Position numbers and translations under genes: made by a program
Assembly: GCF_030929505.1 (NCBI RefSeq)
Contig: NZ_JAVFVV010000010.1
Span: 124,001-188,000 of the forward strand
DNA: 64,000 nt
Reading direction: 5' to 3'
Source of the DNA: Mesorhizobium sp. LHD-90
GTDB taxonomy: Bacteria; Pseudomonadota; Alphaproteobacteria; Rhizobiales; Rhizobiaceae
Part shown: one piece after another, positions 29,893-39,201 of the stretch
How positions within the stretch are numbered: position 1 is the first letter of the stretch
How the letters are laid out: the number at the start of each line of letters is the position of its first letter
Notes under the pieces: generated by a model
The model's input: only the letters and a program-made list of their open reading frames with translations
What the model was told of the DNA's origin: nothing
Databases searched by the model: none

Positions 29893-30045
29893 ATGTCGAC
29901 CCGTACCAAGATCGGCGAACTGTTTGACATCTTCGGCAGCGCCATCGCCGCCGCCTCGGCTGTTGACGCCGGCCGTCAGCCCAAGGCGCGCGACCTGCGC
30001 ACGCTGGGCATCGATCCCGAGCGTTTTCGCCAGATCCGCCGGTAA
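29893..30045 (+). CDS. Small conserved rhizobial protein, 50 residues
   Basis: Begins MSTRTKIGELFDIFGSAIAA and ends GIDPERFRQIRR. Short proteins of this pattern (an amphipathic N-terminal helix, then an Arg-rich tail with LGIDP) recur in rhizobial genomes and resemble DUF1127-type small regulators, although the match is loose. A purine-rich AAAGGAAA lies upstream. It converges on tctA. No function is proposed. Confidence 0.65.
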   Translation: MSTRTKIGELFDIFGSAIAAASAVDAGRQPKARDLRTLGIDPERFRQIRR

Positions 30046-30075
30046 CTGACGTCTCCGCCTGGCCCGGACGGGAAA

Positions 30076-31620
30076 TCAATCCTCGTCCGTGCCGAATTGC
30101 GTCAGCACTTTGCCCTTGCCGCGATATCTCAGGTAGAGCGGCAGAAGCACGGCCGTCAGCGCCAGCACCCACAGCACGATGGCGATCCAGGAATGGAACA
30201 GCGTCATCGGGTCGCCCTGGCTGATCTGCAACGCCTGCCTCAGGCTCTTCTCGGCCATCGGCCCGAGGATGAGGCCGACCACGACCGGCGCGATCGGATA
30301 ACCGAACCTCCGCAGCAGGTAGCCGAGCACGCCGAAGGCGAGCAACAGCCCGAGCCCGAACGAGACCGGCACCGGCCCGATATAGGATGTCGAGCCGTCG
30401 GCGCCGATGGTGCCCAGCGTCGCGAACACCAGGATGCCGGCGTAGAGCCACGGGCGCGGGATGGTGAGCAGCTTCACCCATAGCCCGATCAGCGGCAGGT
30501 TCAGCACCAGCAGCATGAAATTGGCGACCAGCAGGCTGGCGATCAGGCCCCAGACCAGCGGCGCGTTGGTCATGAACAGCAGCGGGCCGGGCTGAAGCCC
30601 GAACTGCTGGAAGCCGGCCAGCATGATCGCCGCCGTCGCCGTCGTAGGCAGACCTAGCGTCAGCAACGGCACCAGCGTGCCGGCGGCCGAGGCGTTGTTG
30701 GCGGCCTCCGGCCCGGCGACGCCCTCGATGGCGCCCCGGCCGAACTCTTCCGGATGTTTCGAAAAGGTCTTTTCCGCGGAGTAGGAGAGGAAGCTCGACA
30801 CGTCCGCGCCGCCGGCCGGCATGGCGCCGATGGGGAAACCGATCGCCGTGCCGCGCAGCCAGGGCGCCCAGGAGCGCTTCCAGTCTTGCCTCGTCATCAT
30901 CACCGAGCCCTTGATCGCCTCCACCTTCTCGCCGCCGAACGCGTGGGTGGCGACGACGGCCAGCGTCTCGCCGATGGCGAACAGCGCAACGGCCAGCGTG
31001 GTGACGGAAATGCCGTCGAAGAGGTTGGGCAGGCCCATGGTCAGCCGCGCCTGGCCGGTCAACTGGTCGATGCCGATCAGGCCGAGCGCCAGTCCGATGG
31101 TGAGCGAGGTGAGGCCGCGTAGCGTGGAATCGCCGAAGGCGGCCGACACCGTCATGAAGGCGAGCAGCATCAGCGCGAAATATTCGGACGGCCCGAAGGA
31201 CAGCGCGAACTTCACCACCGATGGCGCGATGAAGGCCAGGCCCAGCGTGGCGATCAGGCCAGCGACGAAGGAGCCGATAGCGGCGGTCGCCAGCGCCGGC
31301 CCGCCGCGCCCGGCCCGCGCCATCTTGTTGCCTTCCAGCGCGGTGACGATGGAAGCGCTTTCGCCCGGAGTGTTGAGCAGGATCGAGGTTGTCGAGCCGC
31401 CATACATGCCGCCGTAATAGATGCCGGCGAACATGATCAGCGAGCCGGCGGGATCGAGCTTGTAGGTGACGGGCAGCAGCAGCGCCACGGTGAGCGCCGG
31501 GCCGATGCCGGGCAGCACGCCGACCGCAGTGCCCAGCGTCACGCCGATCAGGGCGTAGAGCAGGTTGTGCCATTGAAGCGCGGTGAGCAGTCCCTGCGCA
31601 AGCAACTCGAACGTGTTCAT
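30076..31620 (-). CDS. tctA: Tripartite tricarboxylate transporter large membrane subunit TctA
   Basis: A 514-residue inner-membrane protein with about eleven or twelve hydrophobic segments. The conserved TctA features are [20 protein letters not shown] near residue 35, [20 protein letters not shown] near 68, and [19 protein letters not shown] in the second half. It forms the main translocation subunit for a tricarboxylate or related anion, driven by ion gradients. It is separated from tctB by a 147 bp palindromic element, an unusual gap in this operon. Confidence 0.95.
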   Translation of the reverse strand: MNTFELLAQGLLTALQWHNLLYALIGVTLGTAVGVLPGIGPALTVALLLPVTYKLDPAGSLIMFAGIYYGGMYGGSTTSILLNTPGESASIVTALEGNKMARAGRGGPALATAAIGSFVAGLIATLGLAFIAPSVVKFALSFGPSEYFALMLLAFMTVSAAFGDSTLRGLTSLTIGLALGLIGIDQLTGQARLTMGLPNLFDGISVTTLAVALFAIGETLAVVATHAFGGEKVEAIKGSVMMTRQDWKRSWAPWLRGTAIGFPIGAMPAGGADVSSFLSYSAEKTFSKHPEEFGRGAIEGVAGPEAANNASAAGTLVPLLTLGLPTTATAAIMLAGFQQFGLQPGPLLFMTNAPLVWGLIASLLVANFMLLVLNLPLIGLWVKLLTIPRPWLYAGILVFATLGTIGADGSTSYIGPVPVSFGLGLLLAFGVLGYLLRRFGYPIAPVVVGLILGPMAEKSLRQALQISQGDPMTLFHSWIAIVLWVLALTAVLLPLYLRYRGKGKVLTQFGTDED

Positions 31621-31633
31621 GTCGATCCGCTTC

Positions 31634-31780
31634 TAGGCTCTGTTGATATTCGCGCTTTGCGGGCCTGCAAATGGCGCTTTTCTGCGCTTCCGATGCTCAT
31701 GTACTTCCACGTACACTGCGCTTCGGTTCTCGAAAAACGCCATTTTCGGCTCCGCAAAGCGTGAATCTCAACAGACCCTA
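31634..31780. repeat. Full-length palindromic (MITE-like) element between tctB and tctA
   Basis: The whole 147 bp folds on itself: the first ~65 bases are an imperfect reverse complement of the last ~65, with a centre at GTACTTCCACGTAC. Its ends read TAGG...TCTGTTGA and TCAACAGA...CCTA, and TA flanks both ends, as for IS630/Tc1-type insertions. The right-hand TAG (31778-31780, minus strand) serves as the tctB stop codon. Within the operon RNA it would form a very long hairpin. Confidence 0.8.
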
Positions 31781-32263
31781 AAACAACTGTTCGAGCGGCC
31801 CGGCGGGCAGGCTAAGCTGCAGGCCCTTGGCGAAGATCACCCAGACGGCGAAGGAAAACACGATGCCGACCGGTATCGTCAGCCAGAGCGGCCCGCGTCC
31901 GAACGCCTTTGCGGTCGCGGCAAACAGCAGTCCGGTGGCGATGGAGAAACCAACGGTCTTCATGGTCAGCAACTGCACGGCGAGCCCGCCGACCACCCAC
32001 AGCATGGGCGGAAAATCCTGCTTCTCGCGCTCGGGAAAATCGCCGCGCATCGCCCCGACCACGGTGAACAGGCCGAGGATGACCAGCGCGCCGGCGATGA
32101 TGTAGGGCACCGTCTTGGGCCCCACCGGCGTGTTCATGGCGACGCCGCCTGCGGTAAACGTCCCGAAACCCATGCCCAGCCCGGCCAGGATGAGCACGAC
32201 GGCAATGACCAGCGCCGCCCGGTCGGGGCGGCGCTCCGCTGTCGGTTTGTCGCCGAGGCTCAT
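31778..32263 (-). CDS. tctB: Tripartite tricarboxylate transporter small membrane subunit TctB
   Basis: A 161-residue protein with four hydrophobic segments (about 17-35, 50-67, 85-120, 128-145), the TctB fold. Its start overlaps the tctC stop by 4 bp. The stop codon is contributed by the end of the inserted palindromic element, so the C-terminus may differ by a few residues from relatives. The protein is the poorly conserved helper of TctA. Confidence 0.9.
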   Translation of the reverse strand: MSLGDKPTAERRPDRAALVIAVVLILAGLGMGFGTFTAGGVAMNTPVGPKTVPYIIAGALVILGLFTVVGAMRGDFPEREKQDFPPMLWVVGGLAVQLLTMKTVGFSIATGLLFAATAKAFGRGPLWLTIPVGIVFSFAVWVIFAKGLQLSLPAGPLEQLF

Positions 32264-33204
32264 TTCACCAGGCCGATATCCTTGAGGATGGCGGCGGTAG
32301 CCTCGGTGTCCTTCTTCAACTGCTCGGAGAAGGCGTCGCCGGCCAAATAGGTGTTGGCCCAGCCCTTGTCGGCCAGTGTCTTCGTCCAGGCGGCCGAGCC
32401 GTTGAGCTTTTCGATGTCGGCGAGGATGGCGGCCTTCTGTTCGGCGGAGATGCCGGGTGCAGCGGCGACCATGCGCCAGTTCTGGATCGACACGTCGACG
32501 CCGCTCTCCTTGAAGGTCGGAGCGTCGATGGCGGCGATGCGCTCGTCGCTGGAGATGCCGATGATGCGCAGCGTGCCGGCCTTTATCTGCTCGGCGAATT
32601 CGCCGTAACCGGAAATGCCGACCGTGACCTGGTTGCCGAGGATGGCGGCCAACGCTTCGCCGCCGCCCGAGAAGGCGATGTAGTTGACCTTGGTGGGGTC
32701 GACGCCGATCGCCTTGGCGATCAGGCCGGCGGTGATGTGGTCAGTGCCGCCGGCGGAGCCGCCACCCCACGAGACCGATCCGGGGTCCGCCTTCAGCTTC
32801 TCGACCAGGCCGGCCATGTCCTTGATGTCGGAGGCGGCGGGAACGACGAGCGCTTCGTATTCGCCGGTCAGCCGGGCGATCGGCGTCACCTGCTCGAGCG
32901 TCACCGGCGAGGCGTTGGTGAGGATCGCCCCGACCATGACGTAGCCGCCGACGATCAACTGGGTCGGGTCGCCATTCGCCTGGTTGACGAACTGGGCGAG
33001 CCCGATCGTGCCGCCGGCGCCGGGCACATTGGTGACCTGCACGCTTCCCGAGATGCCCTCGTCCTGGAGCGCCGCCTGCATGGATCGCGCCGTCTGGTCC
33101 CAGCCGCCGCCGGGAGCGGCTGGCGCCAGGATCTTGTAGTCGGCAGCCTGCGCCGGCAGGGCGAGCAGCCCGGTCAGAAGCGTTGCGAAGACGAAATGTT
33201 TCAC
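32260..33204 (-). CDS. tctC: Tripartite tricarboxylate transporter binding protein TctC (Bug family)
   Basis: A 314-residue periplasmic solute-binding protein with a Sec signal peptide ([20 protein letters not shown], cleaved near residue 21). The Bug-family landmarks are [17 protein letters not shown] and [16 protein letters not shown]. The start is GTG at 33204, with AGGAGG seven bases upstream; a longer frame upstream would bury the signal peptide. It delivers substrate, probably citrate or another tricarboxylate, to TctBA. Confidence 0.94.
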   Translation of the reverse strand: MKHFVFATLLTGLLALPAQAADYKILAPAAPGGGWDQTARSMQAALQDEGISGSVQVTNVPGAGGTIGLAQFVNQANGDPTQLIVGGYVMVGAILTNASPVTLEQVTPIARLTGEYEALVVPAASDIKDMAGLVEKLKADPGSVSWGGGSAGGTDHITAGLIAKAIGVDPTKVNYIAFSGGGEALAAILGNQVTVGISGYGEFAEQIKAGTLRIIGISSDERIAAIDAPTFKESGVDVSIQNWRMVAAAPGISAEQKAAILADIEKLNGSAAWTKTLADKGWANTYLAGDAFSEQLKKDTEATAAILKDIGLVK

Positions 33205-33519
33205 CGAATTTCCTCCTTGGGTAGCGCGCAACCGCGATGTGCGGCCGCGCCGAAATGGCATTTTTTTGCGTTCCCCGACCGGTGTGGAGTGTCTCCAAAC
33301 GGTCACGGAACAAGACCGAAGCCTTTCGCCGGTTCCGCGTCGCTGGGCCAAAGCCCACGATGAGATGTTTCGAAGTCCTCCCGAACCCCTTTGCCGTCCA
33401 AGGTTTGCGCAGGCCCCTCAGCCTGCCGCCTCCACGGCAACTGGGGAGCCACGTTACAGCGCCAAGCTGTCATTTAGCTGACACCGACAGCCGATCATGC
33501 CCGACATTGCCGGACAATT
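33205..33519. other. 315 bp region upstream of tctC
   Basis: No gene. It holds the tctC promoter region, an 11-bp-period direct repeat (described separately), and an imperfect hairpin at 33277-33304 that is not followed by a U-run on the minus strand, so I do not call it a terminator. Confidence 0.5.
33465..33483. promoter_or_regulatory. Candidate TctD-binding direct repeat
   Basis: AGCTGTCA (33465-33472) is followed at exactly 11 bp spacing by AGCTGACA (33476-33483), seven of eight bases identical. Tandem repeats one helical turn apart are the usual target of OmpR/TctD-family response regulators. It lies 261 bp upstream of the tctC start and the tctD gene is nearby. Confidence 0.4.
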
Positions 33520-34587
33520 CTACTGCCCGCGCAGCGCCTCGTTCCAGCGCTTGATCAGCCGCTGCCGCTTCACCTGGTCGAGATAGACCAGCAGGCCCGG
33601 CGTGACCGGCACGGGACGGAGTTGCCCGCCGATCGCCTCCTGCATGGAACTGGCGGTGTTTTCGCCGGAAATGTCGGGATTGACGGCAGCGATGTGCAAC
33701 TCGCGCGCCATGATGCTTTGCCCTTCGTCCGACATGAAATAGTCGAGATATTTGCGGCCGAGGTCAGGATTCCCGGCGAGGCGCGGCACAAGCCCGATGC
33801 GCGACATGACGATCGTATAATCCTCCGGCAGCATGATGCCGATGTCCGGATTGTGCGCCGCCCAGTCGGCGGCGTAGGAGCCGAGGATGTTGTAGCCGAG
33901 CACGAAGCGGCCGTCGGCGATACGCTCCAGAATGGCGGAACTGGTCGAATAGAGCTTTACGCCGGCCCCGCCCATGGCGCGCACCACCGACCAGATGTCC
34001 GGGAATTGCTCCTGATCGCGCGACAGGAACATGAAGCCGACGCCGGAGCGCTCAATGTCGTAAGTGGCGATGCGCCCGAAAGCCTTGTCGCCTTGAGCCT
34101 TGAGGTAGTCGACGAACTGGCCGCGCGTCGCCGGCGGCGGCGCGTCGCGAAAGCTCGGTCTGTGGTAGACGAAGACGGCTGGCTCGAAGGTCAGCGCATA
34201 GGCGGTGTTGCGCCAGTTTGCCCAGCGCGGCCAGTGCGCGCTGCCGGGCAGGTCGCTCTGCTGGGCGTAGCCGTCATTGGCGAGTTTCACCTGCAGGTCC
34301 ATGGCCGACGAAAAGGCGAAATCCGCGGTTTTTCGGCCGGCGTCGGTCTCTGCGACGATGCGGTCGTAGATGTCGCTGGTCAGCATTTCTTCGTAGTGCA
34401 CCGCGACGCCCGGATTGGCCTTCTGGAAGCCGGCGATCATCGGTCTGGCGATCGGCGTGTCGAGCGAGGAATAGACGGTGAGTGTGCGCGCGTCGGCGTT
34501 GCCGTCGAGCGCCGGAAACTCCAGCGGGTCGGCGAGCGCCGGCAGGCAACCGAGAATAAAGGCAACGATGCCTATGGCGATGCGCAT
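33520..34587 (-). CDS. Orphan ABC-type extracellular solute-binding protein
   Basis: A 355-residue periplasmic protein with a signal peptide (MRIAIGIVAFILGCLPALA) and the fold of iron/thiamine/putrescine-class binding proteins: LTVYSSLDTPIARPMIAGF early and YFMSDEGQSIMARELHIAA late. No ABC permease or ATPase genes are adjacent. It is divergent from tctDE across 106 bp and upstream of tctC on the same strand. Such lone binding proteins beside TctDE systems are probably sensory: they would bind the ligand and present it to the kinase. Transport with a distant permease is the alternative. Confidence 0.85.
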   Translation of the reverse strand: MRIAIGIVAFILGCLPALADPLEFPALDGNADARTLTVYSSLDTPIARPMIAGFQKANPGVAVHYEEMLTSDIYDRIVAETDAGRKTADFAFSSAMDLQVKLANDGYAQQSDLPGSAHWPRWANWRNTAYALTFEPAVFVYHRPSFRDAPPPATRGQFVDYLKAQGDKAFGRIATYDIERSGVGFMFLSRDQEQFPDIWSVVRAMGGAGVKLYSTSSAILERIADGRFVLGYNILGSYAADWAAHNPDIGIMLPEDYTIVMSRIGLVPRLAGNPDLGRKYLDYFMSDEGQSIMARELHIAAVNPDISGENTASSMQEAIGGQLRPVPVTPGLLVYLDQVKRQRLIKRWNEALRGQ

Positions 34588-34693
34588 GGCACGCAAACAT
34601 GCCTCGCGGGCGCGATGTTCACAAGCATGTCCGCGCTGGCTGGATGCTTCAATCCAAACTCGTCCCGCTCTAATGTGAAGGTGAGGAGGGTCG

Positions 34694-35371
34694 ATGCGCA
34701 TCCTGGTCGTGGAGGACAATGCAGCACTTGCCCGCGGGCTGACGGCGGTGTTGAAGGGCGGCGGTTATGCCGTCGACGCGGTTGCCGACGGCGCTGCGGC
34801 GGTTGCTGTGCTAGCTGCGGAACGCTTCGACCTCGTGGTGCTCGACTTGAACCTGCCGGACATGGACGGGCTCGATGTTCTGCGCGCAGTGCGAGCCAGG
34901 CAGGATGGCGTCAGCGTGCTGATCCTGTCGGCGCGGGGCGAACTGGACGAGCGGGTGCGCGGCCTCGACCTCGGCGCCGACGACTACATGACAAAGCCTT
35001 TCGACGTGGACGAGCTGGAGGCGCGGGTGCGCATGCTTTTGCGCCGCCGGGTCGGGCTGAAGGCGACGACGGTCTCGGTGGGGGAGGTGACCTTCGACCT
35101 CAATGCCCGCTCGTTTTCTGCCGGCGGAGTGCCCATCGACTTGCCTGCCCGCGAACGCAGCCTGCTCGAAACGCTGTTCCTGCGTTCGGGAAAAGTCGTT
35201 CCAAAACAAGCGATTATCGAGTCTCTGGCTGGCTTCGACGACGATCTCAGCGCCAACGCCATCGAGCAATATGTCAGCCGCCTGCGCAAACGGCTCGCCC
35301 CGCATGGCCTGACGGTCAGGACGGCGCGGGGCATCGGTTATTACCTCGAACGATCGAAACCCGGCGAATGA
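34694..35371 (+). CDS. tctD: Response regulator TctD (OmpR family)
   Basis: A 225-residue response regulator. The receiver domain has the phosphoacceptor Asp51 in VLDLNLPDMDGL, acidic residues in VVEDN at the start, and the conserved Lys in YMTKPFD. The C-terminal winged helix includes VSRLRKRL and ends RTARGIGYYLE. A strong GAGGAGGG precedes the ATG. It overlaps tctE by 4 bp. Inferred role: activates the tctCBA genes when tricarboxylate is present. Confidence 0.93.
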   Translation: MRILVVEDNAALARGLTAVLKGGGYAVDAVADGAAAVAVLAAERFDLVVLDLNLPDMDGLDVLRAVRARQDGVSVLILSARGELDERVRGLDLGADDYMTKPFDVDELEARVRMLLRRRVGLKATTVSVGEVTFDLNARSFSAGGVPIDLPARERSLLETLFLRSGKVVPKQAIIESLAGFDDDLSANAIEQYVSRLRKRLAPHGLTVRTARGIGYYLERSKPGE

Positions 35372-36795
35372 GGCGTGGCGCGGCCTATTCGCTCCGCCGC
35401 CGGCTGCTCGCCTGGCTGCTGGCGCCGCTTGTGCTGGTCGGCTTGTTGGCGCTGGCCGACACCTATCGCGAGGCGGTCGCCACCGCCAACACGGTCTCGG
35501 ACCGGGTTCTGGCCGGTTCGGCGCTGGCGATCGCCGAGCGCGTGGTGGTCGGCGAGGGCGCGGCGCTTGAAGTGGATATCCCCTATGTGGCGCTGGAGAT
35601 GCTGACCTCCGCCGCGCAGGACCGCGTCTTTTATCGCGTCGACGGGCCGCCAGGCACATTCATCACCGGCTACGAGACCTTGCCGACCATCGAGGGAGTT
35701 GCAAGGGAAACAACGGCTTACGCGGACTCCACTTTCAGGGGCGAACCGATCCGGCTGGCCGTGCTGGCGCGTTCGGCCTCGACCGGAACCAGTTCCATCC
35801 CCTTCGTGGTGACGGTGGCCGAGACAACGATTGCGCGCAGCCAGTTGGCGCGGGCGATCCTGATCCGTTCGGCGCTGAGGCTGGGCGTGCTGATCGCGGG
35901 CGCGGCGCTGATCGTCTGGTTCGCGGTGACGGCCTCGCTGCGGCCGCTTTACCGGCTGCGGGACGCCATCGCCGAGCGCAGCCCGGACGATTTGAAGCCG
36001 ATCGAGCAGGTGGTTCCGCAGGAGGTGCGCGGCCTGGTCGATACGGTCAACTCCTTCATATCACGACTGAATTCGGCCTTGGAGGCGATGCGCCATTTCA
36101 CCGGAAACGCCAGCCACCAGTTGCGCACCCCGATGGCGATCATCCGCACGCAACTGGCGCTTTCTTCGAGAGCGAACTCGCTGGAGGAGGCAAGGGCGGC
36201 GGCGCGGGCCGGCGACGAGGCGGTGGCGCATGCCGAGCGCATCCTGGCGCAACTTTTGCTGCTGGCCAAGATCGACGCAGCCGCTTCGGAAAAGCTTAAA
36301 TCGTTGGAAACGTTGAATCTTACGGCGCTGGCGCGAGATATTGCCACCGACCACATCATGCGGGCGAACGTCGCCGGCATCGATCTCGGCTTCGAGGGCG
36401 GGGAGGAACTGTTCGTGCGGGCCGAGCCGCTGCTGATGGGTGAGCTCATCCGGAATCTGATCGATAATGCAATCACTTACGCCGGATCCGGCGCCGAGGT
36501 GACGGTGCGCGTCGCCCGCGCGGACGGGGTTCTGCTGGAGGTCGAGGACAACGGTCCGGGACTGAGCGCGGAAGAAATTTCGAGGGTCCGGCGCCGGTTC
36601 GCGCGCGGTGGCGACACGGCAAAACCGGGGGCGGGGCTCGGCCTGCCGATCGTCGAGGAGATTGCAACTCTGTTCGGCGGTTCGCTCGGCCTGTCGCAGG
36701 CGGCTGGCCGCAGGGGGCTGAGCGTCAAGGTGTTGTTTCCGCAAGCATTTTCGACATCGGAGATGACGGTCGGCGATCCCGGCGCAGCCGTCTGA
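35368..36795 (+). CDS. tctE: Sensor histidine kinase TctE
   Basis: A 475-residue membrane kinase. A first transmembrane segment at about residues 14-31, a periplasmic sensor region to about 165, and a second segment (about 172-192) precede the dimerisation domain. The phosphorylated His is in GNASHQLRTP (about residue 250). ATP-binding boxes are NLIDNAITYAG, VEDNGPGL and GAGLGLPIVEEI. The ATG at 35368 overlaps the tctD stop; the open frame extends far upstream but only as a shadow of the opposite-strand gene. Confidence 0.93.
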   Translation: MRRGAAYSLRRRLLAWLLAPLVLVGLLALADTYREAVATANTVSDRVLAGSALAIAERVVVGEGAALEVDIPYVALEMLTSAAQDRVFYRVDGPPGTFITGYETLPTIEGVARETTAYADSTFRGEPIRLAVLARSASTGTSSIPFVVTVAETTIARSQLARAILIRSALRLGVLIAGAALIVWFAVTASLRPLYRLRDAIAERSPDDLKPIEQVVPQEVRGLVDTVNSFISRLNSALEAMRHFTGNASHQLRTPMAIIRTQLALSSRANSLEEARAAARAGDEAVAHAERILAQLLLLAKIDAAASEKLKSLETLNLTALARDIATDHIMRANVAGIDLGFEGGEELFVRAEPLLMGELIRNLIDNAITYAGSGAEVTVRVARADGVLLEVEDNGPGLSAEEISRVRRRFARGGDTAKPGAGLGLPIVEEIATLFGGSLGLSQAAGRRGLSVKVLFPQAFSTSEMTVGDPGAAV

Positions 36796-37024
36796 CTATG
36801 CGTGCCGATGCGCGCCGTGAACCGCGTGAAGTCCGGAAGATTCAACGATTTCAGAGATTTATCGAAACCGCGACGCGAAAAGCGCGCGGTGGGCTTCATT
36901 CTGACCCTCAAAAACGCGGGGCCACGCCTCTTTTCCGGCATTTGGCATTCGCTGCGTCGACGTTTTCATGCGCGCGAACTTCGCGCGAGCGGCGGCGCGG
37001 CGGTCAGATCGACAGCCGCGAAAA
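36796..37024. other. tctE/trmB convergent spacer
   Basis: A 229 bp spacer between converging genes. Short overlapping frames here have no recognisable product. A perfect seven-base hairpin, GCGCGAA/TTCGCGC, is present without a following U-run. Nothing else is seen. Confidence 0.4.
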
Positions 37025-37726
37025 TCACCGCCGCCGAAAGCTGAGGTACGCCGGCCGGCGATCTTCGCGCAGCGCCTTCGCCTCGTAGCGGGTGCCGGGC
37101 CAGCCGGCATAGGGAAGGCGCCAGTCGTCGGCTTCGCTCGCCAGCCAGGAAAAATCCGGATGCGTCCGGCAGTGCTGCAGTGTCCAGTTGACATAGGTGT
37201 CAATGTCGGAGGCGAAGCGGAACAGGCCGCCGGGTCTCAGCACGCGGGCAAAACGGTCGAGATTGACGCGGCTGACGAAACGCCGTTTCCAGTGTTTTTT
37301 CTTCGGCCAGGGATCGGGATAAAAAAGATCGATCCGGCCGATGCAGGCCGGCGGCAGCCAGTCGAGCAGCCGGATGGCGTCGTCGTCGTAGACGCGCAGG
37401 TTTTGGCGCGGCTCGGCCTCGACCCGCGCCAAAAATTTCGCCATGCCGTTGACGAAGGGCTCGACGCCGACGAAACCGACGCCGGGCTCAGTGGCGGCCG
37501 CGTGCAGAAGATGCTCGCCGCCGCCGAAACCGATCTCCAGGCGGATGTCCGAAACCGCGACCGGGAAGAGACCGGCCGGATCGGCGGGCGGCGGAACGGA
37601 AAGGTCGATGCGGTAGCGGCGCAGCCCCTCCTCGAGGGCGACGGCCTGCTGCGACCCCACGGGCCGGCCGCGCCGCCGTCCGAAAAAGCCTTCGGTGGCG
37701 CGGCTCGGCCGTTCCGGCTGGTTCAT
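37025..37726 (-). CDS. trmB: tRNA (guanine-N7-)-methyltransferase
   Basis: Methylates G46 in the variable loop of tRNAs. The 233-residue protein has a SAM-binding region [13 protein letters not shown] at about residue 75 and the family's [19 protein letters not shown] at about 145, which contains the conserved PDPWPKKRH-type motif. The ATG at 37726 begins [20 protein letters not shown], the expected N-terminal GRRxGR start. It lies 16 bp after metK and is probably cotranscribed with it. Confidence 0.95.
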   Translation of the reverse strand: MNQPERPSRATEGFFGRRRGRPVGSQQAVALEEGLRRYRIDLSVPPPADPAGLFPVAVSDIRLEIGFGGGEHLLHAAATEPGVGFVGVEPFVNGMAKFLARVEAEPRQNLRVYDDDAIRLLDWLPPACIGRIDLFYPDPWPKKKHWKRRFVSRVNLDRFARVLRPGGLFRFASDIDTYVNWTLQHCRTHPDFSWLASEADDWRLPYAGWPGTRYEAKALREDRRPAYLSFRRR

Positions 37727-37742
37727 CGCATACAGGCCTGTG

Positions 37743-39008
37743 TCAGGCGGCGACAGCCTGCTTGAGCGCCTTCGCCAGATCGGTCTTTTCCCAGGCGAAG
37801 GAGCCGTCGCGGCCCGGCTTGCGGCCGAAATGGCCGTAGGAGGACGTCTTGGCATAGATCGGCTTGTTCAAGTCGAGATGCTTGCGGATGCCGGACGGCG
37901 ACAGGTCCATGACCGTGCGCAGCGCGCTTTCGAGCTTGGCCTCGTCGACCTTGCCGGTGCCGTGCAGGTCGACATAGATCGACAGCGGCTGGGCGACGCC
38001 GATGGCGTAGGAAAGCTGGATGGTGCAGCGGTCGGCCAGCCCGGCGGCCACCACGTTCTTGGCGAGGTAGCGCGCCGCATAAGCGGCAGAGCGGTCCACC
38101 TTGGTGGTGTCCTTGCCGGAGAAGGCGCCGCCGCCATGCGGAGCCGCGCCGCCATAGGTGTCGACGATGATCTTGCGGCCGGTGAGGCCGGCGTCGCCGT
38201 CCGGGCCGCCGATGACGAATTTGCCGGTCGGATTGATGTACCAGTTGCAGTCGTCGGCGATCTTCAGATCGCCCAGCGCCTCGCGGATATAGGGCTCCAC
38301 GACCTGGCGCACCTTTTTCGAATCCCAGCTCCCGTCCATATGCTGGGTGGACAGCACGATCTGGGTGACTTCCGCGGCCGTGCCGTTCTCGTAGCGCACG
38401 GTGACCTGGCTCTTGGCGTCGGGGCCGAGTTTTCCGACCTCGCCCTTGCCGGCATGGCGGGCTGCGGCGAGCAGTTCGAGAATCTTGTGCGAATAATAGA
38501 TCGGCGCCGGCATCAGGTCCGGCGTTTCCTTGCAGGCGTAGCCGAACATGATGCCCTGGTCGCCGGCGCCCTCCTCGCCCTGCTTGTCGGCGGCGTTGTC
38601 GACGCCCTGGGCGATGTCGGCCGACTGGCCGTGCAGCAGCACGTCGATCTTGGCGGTCTTCCAGTGAAAACCGTTCTGCTCGTAGCCGATGTCGCGGATG
38701 GCTTTGCGGGCGGCCGACTTGAATTTCGACGGATTGATGATCGGGAATTCCTTGGCGTCCTCAAGGACGTTGCCTTCCTTGTCCTGCTTCAGCAGCGACT
38801 TGGGCACGCGCACTTCGCCGGCGATGACCACGCGGTTGGTGGTGGCGAGCGTCTCGCAGGCGACGCGCACATCCCAGGGGTTCATCCCCGATTTCTTGGC
38901 TTCGCGGTAGACCAGATCGACGATTTCGTCGGAGATACGGTCGCATACCTTGTCGGGGTGTCCTTCGGACACGGATTCGGACGTGAAGAGATAGTTCTGG
39001 CGAGTCAC
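37743..39008 (-). CDS. metK: S-adenosylmethionine synthase
   Basis: Makes S-adenosylmethionine from methionine and ATP. The 421-residue length suits rhizobial MetK. Diagnostic segments are [16 protein letters not shown] at the start, then [19 protein letters not shown] and [25 protein letters not shown]. The start is GTG at 39008, giving [12 protein letters not shown] promoter-like TTGACG (39081-39086) and GCTATC (39059-39064) imply a leader of about 45 bases, too short for a SAM riboswitch. Confidence 0.97.
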   Translation of the reverse strand: MTRQNYLFTSESVSEGHPDKVCDRISDEIVDLVYREAKKSGMNPWDVRVACETLATTNRVVIAGEVRVPKSLLKQDKEGNVLEDAKEFPIINPSKFKSAARKAIRDIGYEQNGFHWKTAKIDVLLHGQSADIAQGVDNAADKQGEEGAGDQGIMFGYACKETPDLMPAPIYYSHKILELLAAARHAGKGEVGKLGPDAKSQVTVRYENGTAAEVTQIVLSTQHMDGSWDSKKVRQVVEPYIREALGDLKIADDCNWYINPTGKFVIGGPDGDAGLTGRKIIVDTYGGAAPHGGGAFSGKDTTKVDRSAAYAARYLAKNVVAAGLADRCTIQLSYAIGVAQPLSIYVDLHGTGKVDEAKLESALRTVMDLSPSGIRKHLDLNKPIYAKTSSYGHFGRKPGRDGSFAWEKTDLAKALKQAVAA

Positions 39009-39058
39009 GGGTGTCCCCTCTTGAAAGGCCGCGTCGGCAGGACGCCGGGCCGCAACCC

Positions 39059-39086
39059 GATAGCGGGGACGGCTACGACGCGTCAA
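39059..39086 (-). promoter_or_regulatory. Predicted metK promoter
   Basis: Minus strand: -35 TTGACG at 39081-39086, 16 bp spacer, -10 GCTATC at 39059-39064. The CTTGACG context is typical of strong rhizobial housekeeping promoters. Confidence 0.5.
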
Positions 39087-39201
39087 GCCCGCGAGCGGCA
39101 AGGGAGGTGGGCCAGTTTGGAATTAAATGCCTTGAATTGCCCGGAACGCCACACTCGCCCATGTGGAAGCCGGTTCAAGGCGGTCGTGTGGCTGGAGCCG
39201 C

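Noticed and set aside
33277-33304. Terminator hairpin upstream of tctC
   Set aside because: The imperfect hairpin is not followed by a U-run on the strand that would be transcribed.
39009-39130. SAM riboswitch before metK
   Set aside because: The predicted leader is only about 45 bases and no SAM-II or SAM/SAH-like conserved elements could be seen; a covariance-model scan would settle it.
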